Source: Dictyobacter aurantiacus (lineage in GTDB: Bacteria; Chloroflexota; Ktedonobacteria; Ktedonobacterales; Ktedonobacteraceae). Taken from it: a stretch of DNA of 64,000 nucleotides. Shown here piece by piece: positions 33,001-39,430 of this stretch (positions are counted from its first letter, which is position 1; the number at the start of each line of letters is the position of its first letter). The position numbers and the translations under genes were made by a program. The notes below the pieces were generated by a model, which was not told the origin of the DNA, searched no databases, and saw only the letters and a list, made by a program, of their open reading frames with translations. Location: positions 3,534,001-3,598,000 of the forward strand of contig NZ_BIFQ01000001.1 in the NCBI RefSeq assembly GCF_003967515.1. Reading direction: 5' to 3'.

Positions 33001-33214
33001 ATATTTTGAAGGTGTAACACCTAAAGTATGGGAGTTTCACATCGGTGGTTATCAAGTTTGTCAGAAGTGGCTGAAAGACCGCAAAGGGCGCAAACTAGAG
33101 TTTAATGATATTGCGCACTATCACCGTGTTTTAGCAGCCTTGGCTGAAACCATTGCTTTGATGGAGCAAATTGATAAGTTTATAGAAGAAAATGGTGGAT
33201 GGCCTCTTCATTAA
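30008..33214 (+). CDS. Type ISP-like restriction-modification enzyme without a helicase domain
   Basis: A 1068-residue single-chain enzyme. The N-terminal PD-(D/E)XK nuclease has APDYVV (Asp57) and YVEAKD (Glu71, Lys73). The gamma-class N6-adenine methyltransferase has motif I DPATGTGTFL (about 376-386) and motif IV NPPY (about 506-509). The C terminus fits the type ISP specificity domain (YRPFDQRYIIYSN region). Classical type ISP enzymes (LlaGI, LlaBIII) are near 1600 residues with a RecA-like helicase; none is visible here, so it may act more like a type IIG/IIL enzyme. AGGAG precedes the ATG. Confidence 0.85.
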   Translation: MAESLLKEYLDEVSKYYGKGIATEHTYRGTLQALIEKVEAGISATNEPKRIRCGAPDYVVERNNLTIGYVEAKDIGVSLDKIEKDEQLKRYLRALDNLILTDYLEFRWYVQGEKRMAARLGTIHNKKIVLDKDGVKLGEELLHLFLEHHGERISKPEELAKRMARLAHMIRDIIIDAFKEKEASNNLNDLYAVFKTLLIPDLTEDGFADMFAQTIAYGLFAARYNHKGNKPFTRSDAAKEIPRTNPFLRRFFSAISGPDLDDEPFVGFVDELAQVLAFTDMEAVLADFGKRTRQEDPIVHFYETFLSQYDPKLREMRGVYYTPEPVVSYIVRSVDYLLREHFDCADGLADTATVPYFYTDEDEKEHVARTPRVMILDPATGTGTFLYKVIDHIRESYRQMGNAGMWSGYVREHLLPRLFGFELLVAPYAMAHLKLSMQLAALDLPEAERKTWAYDFKTNERLGIYMTNTLDEAKKQSEVLFGRYISDEANEAAKVKQNYPVMVILGNPPYSGHSANNGDWIKGLLHGKDSKTGWSTGNYFEVDGQSLGERNPKWLNDDYVKFIRFAQWRIEQTGHGILAFVTNHGYIDNPTFRGMRQSLMKSFDDIYILDLHGNTKKKEKSPDGSKDENVFDIQQGVAIGIFVKRQKKTNSLGLANVYHSHLWGPREMYETFGQERKLVDGKYYWLTENDLTTTEWKRLEPQKPFYLFTPQNTDLLAEYQSGFKITDILTINSIGIVTGQDAKTIAFTKSEAEMQAKFLNLPSDTIAPILYRPFDQRYIIYSNKVVTRPRTEVMSHMLRGKNLGLITNREVNHSFEHVLCTDSIINDCTVSLATKERSYVFPLYLYPNLKQQELFSFNTQTDTPDGRRSNFATAFIKDFSAKLNLQFISDGKGNLQQNFGPEDIFNYMYALLHAFSYRKRYSEFLKNDFPRLPLTSNLELFRKLCALGEILIELHLMKNISKVTTKYPEPGNHIVEEIKYTQLAYDSEQGRIWINKTQYFEGVTPKVWEFHIGGYQVCQKWLKDRKGRKLEFNDIAHYHRVLAALAETIALMEQIDKFIEENGGWPLH

Positions 33215-33298
33215 CTCAGGCATAAAAGCGTTGTATCTTATATTTGCCTTGACGTTGTTATGTCTACTTTAATAGATAAAATAAAAAGGAGAGACAGA

Positions 33299-34135
33299 AT
33301 GAGTCGCACAGAAATTGAGCGCTCTTATAACCACGGGTTTAATTTAACAGAAACAGAGCTAAGACGTATTTACGAAATAATGATTAAACAATTAGAATCA
33401 ATTTCACCAAACCAAAAACTAGAAGAAGTCATCACTGTGAAATATATTAATGAAATAACTGAAACAAAGGATAGTTTAGAAGATATTCTAAAATCTGACA
33501 ATGGCGGAGTTTGGAAAATATCGGCTCTAGAAATAAGTTTAAAGACATCCGAATATGAAAAATATAGTATAGAAGATGTTGAAGACTTAGATGAAATACT
33601 ACCAAGATTTAGTGGCCTTAGGTATAGGTCTTCCAAAACTAACTATATTAGTATTACTTTTGGAAAAGCACGCATCTTTTCTGATCCCATAGAGTATAAA
33701 GTAGGGAGTGATAATAGAGATTGGGTACAACTAACTAGTTCTAAACTTAATGATAGGATTGAAAGAATAAAAACGGTTTATCCTGCCTCTTTCATGCGTT
33801 CTTCTTTCATTATATATTTTGGTGTATTTTTAACTACGGCCTCTATACTGTTATCGCTATTTAGTTTAAATTCCCCGCATACAGCGCCTAGTTCTAATCA
33901 AGAAATTTTTATGCCCCTCAAATACATTTGGTTTGGTATAGTATTGTCTGCTCTTATAATAGCTATTTATTTTATAGTTAAACTTTGCTTCTCCCCCTAT
34001 AATTTCTCATGGGGGGATCGTTTAGAAGAAATAAACAGAAGAAAGACCATTGGAAATTTCTTACTAGTAGTAGTAATACTTGGCATTATTCTCAACATAC
34101 TTGCTACATTCCTTTACAACCTTATGTTTCCATAA
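33299..34135 (+). CDS. Three-TM protein of unknown function next to the RM gene
   Basis: A 278-residue protein. The N-terminal 165 residues are soluble, charged and helical at the start (RTEIERSYNHGFNL). Three hydrophobic segments lie at about 168-190, 209-231 and 251-274. AAAGGAG precedes ATG 33299; the frame extends to 33260 without a site. It lies 84 bases after the restriction enzyme and may be co-transcribed. I recognise no family. Defence-island context makes a membrane effector possible, but this is inference. Confidence 0.65.
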   Translation: MSRTEIERSYNHGFNLTETELRRIYEIMIKQLESISPNQKLEEVITVKYINEITETKDSLEDILKSDNGGVWKISALEISLKTSEYEKYSIEDVEDLDEILPRFSGLRYRSSKTNYISITFGKARIFSDPIEYKVGSDNRDWVQLTSSKLNDRIERIKTVYPASFMRSSFIIYFGVFLTTASILLSLFSLNSPHTAPSSNQEIFMPLKYIWFGIVLSALIIAIYFIVKLCFSPYNFSWGDRLEEINRRKTIGNFLLVVVILGIILNILATFLYNLMFP

Positions 34136-34266
34136 AAGTCAGGGTCTAAATTTGAATTCCCACATACCATTCTTATCACAGGAGCAAAGCAGCTCAAAGC
34201 TGATAAGCAAAAGTGAAAGGAGAAAAACAAGAAATAACTTTATCATTTCATGTAAAAAGTGAACAT

Positions 34267-34292
34267 GCACCTGGGCATATTAATCCAGGTGC
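34267..34292. terminator. Hairpin between convergent cargo genes
   Basis: GCACCTGG (34267-34274) pairs with CCAGGTGC (34285-34292). It lies about 130 bases after the three-TM gene and 15 bases past the stop of the convergent small gene. There is no strong T-run. Confidence 0.6.
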
Positions 34293-34306
34293 GTTACAAC
34301 TAAGAA

Positions 34307-34528
34307 TTAACGGCCACTAACAGCTCTTGAGTAAGTGACCTTAACCCCGTTTACAAAGCAGGCAACACTCCTTGCACCACCTTTACCTGCACGCCAGAAA
34401 GCACCAGAAACCGCCGTATCATCAGTACCTTCATATACCACACGCTCATCCGCAATGACTAGGTAGTAAGCCACAGGGAGCCTATGTACTGAAAGCGTCC
34501 TGTCATCTTGCTGGATTTCTTCATTCAT
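34307..34528 (-). CDS. Small conserved-looking protein divergent from the XRE gene
   Basis: A 73-residue protein starting MNEEIQQDDRTLSVHRL with AGGTGAT upstream. It looks like a small beta-rich globular protein (AYYLVIADERVVYEG). It is divergent from the XRE gene with a palindromic operator-like site between them, as in antitoxin-type or control-protein modules. No family was recognised. Confidence 0.6.
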   Translation of the reverse strand: MNEEIQQDDRTLSVHRLPVAYYLVIADERVVYEGTDDTAVSGAFWRAGKGGARSVACFVNGVKVTYSRAVSGR

Positions 34529-34570
34529 AAATCACCTCGCTATGACGATCCAAAAAACATAGAGATAGTG

Positions 34571-34597
34571 GGTTTATAAACCTACCACTTGTAAACC
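34571..34597. promoter_or_regulatory. Palindromic operator-like site in the divergent promoter region
   Basis: A perfect 12-base palindrome GGTTTATAAACC (34571-34582) is followed 9 bases later by the related half-site GTAAACC. It lies between the small minus-strand gene and the XRE gene, where an XRE protein would be expected to bind. Confidence 0.55.
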
Positions 34598-34675
34598 ATA
34601 CGTTTTTGGTTCCACTATTGTCAAGCTCTCTTAGCCACTACAATGCAATCATCCTACAGAAAACAGAGAGTCAAC

Positions 34676-34885
34676 ATGATCCACTTGAAAATTAAGGAAG
34701 TCGCACAGGCCAAAGGGATAAGCCAGAGGAAGCTATCTCTAAAATCAGAGGTGGACATCAAAACCATACAGAAAATCTATAGATACCCTAACAGCATAGT
34801 GACTACAGAGACGCTCGATAAAATTGCCAAAGTCCTAGAGGTGGACGCATCGGAACTCATCAAAAGCGTTCCTGATCCAGAATAA
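34676..34885 (+). CDS. XRE-family HTH regulator
   Basis: A 69-residue Cro/C1-type HTH protein: IKEVAQAKGISQRKLSLKSE and IKTIQKIYRYP, then LDKIAKVLEVDASELI. This is a complete single-domain repressor fold. ATG 34676 has AGAGAG upstream. It is transcribed toward the CRISPR array and likely binds the GGTTTATAAACC site upstream. Confidence 0.85.
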   Translation: MIHLKIKEVAQAKGISQRKLSLKSEVDIKTIQKIYRYPNSIVTTETLDKIAKVLEVDASELIKSVPDPE

Positions 34886-35001
34886 GAATGGAGTCACTTC
34901 TATTTCTTGCTCAAGCTCAGTCGCGAGGGAAACAATACTCACATCAAAGAGCGCTTGAAAATCGAAAAAAACACCTTCAAAAACGCGTTCCTCGCAAACC
35001 C

Positions 35002-35030
35002 TTGTATAAACACGCTTCACAGGCTATACT
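35002..35030 (+). promoter_or_regulatory. Sigma-70 promoter of the CRISPR unit
   Basis: TTGTAT (35002-35007) and TATACT (35025-35030) are separated by exactly 17 bases. The predicted start site falls about 6-7 bases before the first repeat, so transcription runs with the array on the plus strand. Confidence 0.72.
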
Positions 35031-35042
35031 AGAAGTGCCGCA

Positions 35043-35446
35043 GGCTAAAAGGTCAGAGGAGCCCGTAAGGGATTGAAACTTTTGCTACTCTAAATGCCTA
35101 AAACCTTCATCTACAGGCTAAAAGGTCAGAGGAACCCGTAAGGGATTGAAACAGCTTATCAGTTCCCGCAGCGTTGCGAAGATCCTGTAGGGCCAAAAGG
35201 CCAGAGGAACCCGAAAGGGATTGAAATTTGCCATCAAACTCCAAGGTACCTGAGCCAGCACAGGGCCAAAAGGCCAGAGGAACCCGTCAGGGATTGAAAC
35301 CCTCAAAGGTTGGAGTAGCTCCCTGCAGGATACTGTGGCAAAAAGGTCAGAGGAACTCGTCAGGGATTGAAACTGGGGAAGCATTTTGACGCTAAGCGGG
35401 TATTCAATGGGCTAAAAGGTCAGAGGAGCCCGTGAGGGATTGAAAC
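35043..35446 (+). CRISPR. Six-repeat CRISPR array without cas genes
   Basis: Six 37-base repeats start at 35043, 35116, 35191, 35264, 35337 and 35410, with five spacers of 36, 38, 36, 36 and 36 bases. Repeats begin GGC and end GGGATTGAAA(C/T). The ending fits type I and III families in which that end forms the crRNA 5' handle, so crRNA sense is the plus strand. No two repeats are identical: repeats 3 and 4 change GGCT-AAAA-GGTC to GGCC-AAAA-GGCC, keeping the arms complementary, while repeat 5 breaks that pairing. No cas gene is in the window. Confidence 0.95.
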
Positions 35447-35488
35447 GCTTTGTGTTCGTGGTGGACTTCAAAGCACACAAAATGAGAA

Positions 35489-35518
35489 ACACTTGATCGT
35501 GATGATCGAGTGTTTTTT
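35489..35518 (+). terminator. Terminator after the CRISPR array
   Basis: ACACTTGATC (35489-35498) pairs with GATCGAGTGT (35504-35513), followed by five more T. It lies 42 bases after the last repeat on the plus strand and closes the unit begun at the 35002 promoter. Confidence 0.85.
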
Positions 35519-35613
35519 GCTTTCTATGGAAATTGGAGAAAAATAAAGAAGTATAGCAGATATGCAGGGTTAAAATTGTGTCAATCCGCCTGTAAAGCCA
35601 GTTCATATATGCT
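35519..35613. other. AT-rich DNA between the CRISPR terminator and the right repeat
   Basis: No gene is visible. It contains AGTATAGCAGATAT (35550-35563), related to motifs at the left end of the element. Confidence 0.4.
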
Positions 35614-35704
35614 TATTCCGCGTTAGTATAGCATATATTTCCTAAAGTTTCATGAAGATGAGATAAAAGTAAGATGTTACAAGGACCATCGGGAAAAAAG
35701 GCCA
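35614..35704. repeat. Right 91-bp direct repeat (attR candidate)
   Basis: 86 of 91 bases are identical to 17668-17758, same orientation. It marks the right end of the element. The minus-strand TGC-TATACT is retained here and would now read toward the CRISPR unit. Confidence 0.85.
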
Positions 35705-35794
35705 CTATCTTGCATGCAAATGTAAACTTTTGCTTTATGCGATTAATCCTATCAGGGGTAACTATTCAGGTGATGCCTACGGCATCAATGTTCT

Positions 35795-35855
35795 TTCTTG
35801 TGTTGGTGCAGAACATGGTCGGTTTAGCCGACCATGTTCTGCACCAACACAAGAA
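35795..35855. repeat. Perfect 28-bp inverted repeat just outside the element
   Basis: Arms 35795-35822 and 35828-35855 match at all positions around a 5-base loop. It is the first long perfect hairpin met after the element ends, upstream of the SAM hydrolase gene. Confidence 0.93.
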
Positions 35856-35986
35856 CAATTTTGCTCTGCGCAGCAGAGCCCAGGCCTTTGAGCGCGAAGG
35901 AGTGCTGAATAGTTACTAGCAGGGTGTATATTAATCTGTAATGTATTGCGAAAGCTCTTCAGATTTTTAGGAAGGACTATAGTGCT

Positions 35987-36808
35987 ATGCAACAGGGGAC
36001 TTCTCCAGCGATTGCGTTGCTAACGGATTTTGGGATACGCGATAACTTTGTCGGGGTGATGAAGGGGGTGATGACGCGCATCGCGCCGGGGACGACGTTT
36101 ATCGATCTGACCCATGAGATTCCACCACAGGATGTGTCGGCGGGGGCGTGGGTGCTGGGAACGGCCTATCGCTATTTTCCCGCTGGCAGTGTGTTTGTGT
36201 GTGTAGTCGATCCGGGTGTGGGGAGTACGCGGGACGCGGTGGCGATCCACGCCGGAGACTGGTACTTTGTGGGGCCCGATAACGGTCTGTTCCATTTTGT
36301 GCTGGCCGAGCAGCCCGTCCACGCCGCGGTCAAGCTAACCAACCCCGCGTTTCATCTTCCCACGGTCAGCGCAACCTTCCAGGGACGAGATCTCTTTTCC
36401 CCGGTAGGAGCGCATATCGCCGCCGGTCGTCATCTGCTAGAACTGGGTGAGCCGGTCCCGGCGGACTCATTACGCCGCCTGGATCTGCCCGGGCCGGTCC
36501 TGAAGCCTGATCGCATCGAGGCTGACGTCTCCTATGTGGATCACTTTGGGAACCTGGTGACCTCCATCGCCTTTGCCATGCTCCCCGATTTTTTTGATTG
36601 GCCGGTGGTGCGCCTCCTGCTGCCCGCGAAGCAGCTTATCATCAGCGAGCGCAGGCGTTTTTTCGCCGACCAGGGGGATGATGCACAGCCATTTCTGTAT
36701 GTGGATAGCTCCGGCTATATAGCTATTGCCATGCGTAACACCTCGGCGGCCAGGTCACTCAATATTGGTCGGGGTGAAGCCGTTACCTTAATCTGGCGCA
36801 ATACGTGA
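35987..36808 (+). CDS. SAM hydroxide adenosyltransferase (DUF62/SAM hydrolase family)
   Basis: A 273-residue protein of the chlorinase/fluorinase/DUF62 family, which splits S-adenosylmethionine into adenosine and methionine. Hallmarks are IALLTDFGIRDNFVGVMKG at the N terminus, DLTHEIPPQD, VVDPGVGSTRDAVAI and GPDNGLFHFVL. Most such proteins use hydroxide rather than halide; the loop that distinguishes chlorinases was not evaluated. AGGAAGG lies upstream. Confidence 0.9.
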   Translation: MQQGTSPAIALLTDFGIRDNFVGVMKGVMTRIAPGTTFIDLTHEIPPQDVSAGAWVLGTAYRYFPAGSVFVCVVDPGVGSTRDAVAIHAGDWYFVGPDNGLFHFVLAEQPVHAAVKLTNPAFHLPTVSATFQGRDLFSPVGAHIAAGRHLLELGEPVPADSLRRLDLPGPVLKPDRIEADVSYVDHFGNLVTSIAFAMLPDFFDWPVVRLLLPAKQLIISERRRFFADQGDDAQPFLYVDSSGYIAIAMRNTSAARSLNIGRGEAVTLIWRNT

Positions 36809-36877
36809 TAGAAAGGAAACTTTTTAACAGTTCTTTAAACTTGCAAGCTTGACCCCTTCTCAAGGGACAGGAAAATA

Positions 36878-36886
36878 TGCTATAAT
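36878..36886 (+). promoter_or_regulatory. Extended -10 promoter (TGC-TATAAT) of the leader/RNA region
   Basis: TGC precedes a perfect TATAAT (36881-36886), about 520 bases before prkA. It starts a stretch of hairpins that could be a small RNA or the prkA leader. Confidence 0.5.
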
Positions 36887-36888
36887 GA

Positions 36889-37188
36889 GCTTATACCCTA
36901 TTCAATAATGGGACCAGTGGCGGCAGTAGCACGGGTGGATGGGTATAGCACTTTCAATCGTTGGCAGCGTTCATCTCTTGCCTGATACCTGAAGTGAGAA
37001 AGGGCCGATTGAAACAGTGTAGGAGCATCGACATGATGCAACTCTCAACGTTGTCCCAACACATTCGATCTAAGGGTTGGACAAAGAGTATCACAAATTT
37101 ACATTTAAATATTATCCTCATAAAAGTAGAAAGGGCTGGTTTTCTCGTTAGGAACAACGAGCAAGAATCCGGCCCTTTTGGTCTTTTT
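36889..37188 (+). ncRNA. Candidate structured RNA or prkA leader
   Basis: Downstream of TATAAT the sequence folds into successive hairpins: TATACCC (36892-36898) with GGGTATA (36931-36937); TTTCAATCG (36952-36960) with CGATTGAAA (37006-37014); TTGTCCCAAC (37051-37060) with GTTGGACAA (37076-37084). It ends in a terminator-like stem AAAGGGCTGG/CCGGCCCTTT (37130-37178) followed by a T-rich run. I checked by eye for RNase P, tmRNA, SRP RNA, T-box and cobalamin hallmarks and found none. No reading frame here is convincing. Confidence 0.4.
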
Positions 37189-37403
37189 ACTCCGGTATGG
37201 AACGCTGGATGCTGGATAACGAACGTATACAGACGATACTCTCATTGTTACCCTTTCTCCTCTTGATTTTTCCCGGTCACGTAGTGCGTTTTCTGGTTCG
37301 TACAACGTAGCAGCAGTCAAAAAGCGTAGTGTAGAAGTGCCCAGGAAGGGAAGCTATGACCCATTCTTCATACACTACTAGTTATACACAGAGAGGATGA
37401 ACT

Positions 37404-39299
37404 ATGGATCTGGTGAAGCGGTTAGAAGAATACCGGGACCGTGAGCGTGAGCTCATGTGGGAAGGGACCTTCGCGGAATACTTCGAGATAGCCTGTAAGC
37501 AGCCAGCGGTAGCTCGACTTTCTCATGAACGCATTTATCACATGATTATCGATGCGGGCGTGGATACGACTCGCACGGGAGAGACGCGCTACAAATTCTT
37601 TAGTGACGAGATCTTTGGCATTGAGAAGCCGCTTCAGCAAATTGTGGATTACTTCCATTCCGCTGCCCAGCGTCTGGAGGTTCGTAAACGTATCCTTTTG
37701 CTGATGGGTCCTGTCGGTGGCGGTAAGTCGACGATTGTTCAGTTGATTAAGCGTGGCCTGGAAGCATATAGTCGCACACCAGAAGGTGCGATCTATGCGA
37801 TTAAAGATTGCCCGATGCACGAAGAGCCCCTGCATTTGATTCCATATGAGCTACGTGGCGATGTGGAAAAAGAGTTTGGTATCTATATCGAGGGTGATTT
37901 GTGTCCCCATTGCCGCTATATGGTAGATAACCAGTATCGTGGTCGCATCGAAGAAGTGCCTTTGAAGCGCATTACCTTTAGCGAGAAGTATCGTATCGGC
38001 GTGGGTACGTTTACCCCGTCCGATCCTAAGAGTCAGGATATCAGTGAACTGGTGGGTGGTATCGACCTGTCCACGATCGGTGAAGTGGGCGTTGAAAGTG
38101 ATCCACGTGCATACCGTTTTGATGGTGAGCTCAATATCGCCAATCGCGGCGTGATGGAGTTCGTCGAGATGCTCAAAACGGACGAGAAGTTCCTCTATGT
38201 TCTGCTAACCCTGAGCCAGGAGCAGAATATTAAGACCGGCCGCTTCAGCATGATCTATGCCGATGAGGTGGTAGTAAGCCACACCAATGAGCATGAATAT
38301 CAGGCGTTCGTCGGCAACAAGAAGTCGGAAGCGTTGCAGGACCGCATCATTCTGGTGAAGGTTCCCTATAACCTGCGTGTCTCTGATGAGGTCAAGATTT
38401 ACGAGAAACTGCTCAAGCAGAGCGCGCTGCAAAACGTGCATATTGCTCCTTATACCTTGCGGATCGCCAGTATCTTTGCTCTTCTGACCCGTCTGGAGCC
38501 ATCGAAGAAAGCCGGGATGAGTCTGATGAAGAAGCTCAAACTTTACGATGGCGAAGATATGGAGGACTTCAAGCAGAAGGATGTGCGCGAATTGCAGGAT
38601 GAGGCGGTGCGCGAAGGCATGGATGGCATCTCCCCTCGCTATGTCATTAACCGCCTGTCCAATGCTTTGATCAAAAATAACGTCACTTATATCAGTCCCA
38701 TTGACGCGCTGCGCGCACTGCGTGATGGCCTGGATCAGCATACCAGCATTACTCGTGAAGAGCGCGAGCGCTACCTCAACTTTATCAGCGAGGCCCGCAA
38801 AGAGTACGATGAGATCGCCAAAAAAGAGGTCCAGCGTGCCTTTGTCTACTCCTATGAAGAGTCGGCCCGTACCATGCTCAATAATTACCTCGATAACGTG
38901 GAATCGTATTGCAATAAAACCAAGTTACGCGATCCTATTACCGACGAAGAGATGGAGCCCGATGAGCATCTGATGCGCTCAATTGAGGAGCAGATCGGGG
39001 TATCGGAGAACGCCAAGCGTTCGTTCCGCGAAGAGATCCTGATCCGCATTTCTTCACTGGCCCGCAAAGGTATGACCTTTGACTATACCAGCCACGAGCG
39101 CCTGAAAGAGGCCATCGAGAAGAAGTTGTTTGCCGACCTGCGTGACGTCGTCAAGATTACGACCTCGACCCGCACTCCAGACAAAGAACAGTTGCGGAAA
39201 ATCAATGAAGTCATCGAGCGCCTGGTGGCCGAGCAGGGCTACACCTATGAGAGCGCGAATGAGCTCCTCCGCTATACTGGCAGCCTCTTAAATCGGTAA
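37404..39299 (+). CDS. prkA: PrkA serine protein kinase
   Basis: A 631-residue AAA+-type kinase. The N-terminal AAA core has Walker A MGPVGGGKST at about 101-110 after IFGIEKPLQQIVDYFHSAAQ, a PrkA signature. A Cys block (DLCPHCRYM) and the C-terminal kinase-like region with LAEQ-type helices complete the family length. In Bacillus PrkA acts in sporulation; in enterics the homologue YeaG works with YeaH and YcgB in starvation response. Here prkA-yhbH-spoVR are in that same order. GAGAGGA precedes the ATG. Confidence 0.95.
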   Translation: MDLVKRLEEYRDRERELMWEGTFAEYFEIACKQPAVARLSHERIYHMIIDAGVDTTRTGETRYKFFSDEIFGIEKPLQQIVDYFHSAAQRLEVRKRILLLMGPVGGGKSTIVQLIKRGLEAYSRTPEGAIYAIKDCPMHEEPLHLIPYELRGDVEKEFGIYIEGDLCPHCRYMVDNQYRGRIEEVPLKRITFSEKYRIGVGTFTPSDPKSQDISELVGGIDLSTIGEVGVESDPRAYRFDGELNIANRGVMEFVEMLKTDEKFLYVLLTLSQEQNIKTGRFSMIYADEVVVSHTNEHEYQAFVGNKKSEALQDRIILVKVPYNLRVSDEVKIYEKLLKQSALQNVHIAPYTLRIASIFALLTRLEPSKKAGMSLMKKLKLYDGEDMEDFKQKDVRELQDEAVREGMDGISPRYVINRLSNALIKNNVTYISPIDALRALRDGLDQHTSITREERERYLNFISEARKEYDEIAKKEVQRAFVYSYEESARTMLNNYLDNVESYCNKTKLRDPITDEEMEPDEHLMRSIEEQIGVSENAKRSFREEILIRISSLARKGMTFDYTSHERLKEAIEKKLFADLRDVVKITTSTRTPDKEQLRKINEVIERLVAEQGYTYESANELLRYTGSLLNR

Positions 39300-39430
39300 T
39301 CGCGTCTCGTTCAGATGCCGGATGATCAGCGTGGAATGCGCCGGGACCGTTGGTAGTTCAGCGACGAGCTTCCAACGGTTGCAGCGCCTTCCGCCCGAGT
39401 TGTCTCATAGTAGCAAGGAGAAAATCATCC

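Larger units (their letters stand above)
17668..35704. mobile_element. Integrated element bounded by 91-bp direct repeats
   Basis: Two 91-bp direct repeats (86/91 identical) bound about 18 kb. A tyrosine recombinase gene ends 113 bases inside the left repeat, the usual layout for an integrase next to attL. Inside are a leftward replication-type operon (primase, initiator, small proteins) and AT-rich rightward cargo (restriction-modification, regulators, CRISPR). No VirB4, VirD4 or FtsK-like ATPase is present, so self-transfer is not supported. The long perfect hairpins common in the flanking chromosome are absent inside. The exact core site is unknown. Confidence 0.72.

Noticed and set aside
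34888..35076. 62-residue open frame leading into the CRISPR array
   Set aside because: It runs into the first repeat, lacks a ribosome site and overlaps the CRISPR promoter.
17668..35704. Complete conjugative element (ICE)
   Set aside because: A transglycosylase and membrane proteins are present, but no VirB4, VirD4/TraG or FtsK-like ATPase was found.
36961..37266. 101-residue open frame before prkA
   Set aside because: It crosses the hairpins and the terminator-like stem and has no ribosome site; the RNA interpretation fits better.
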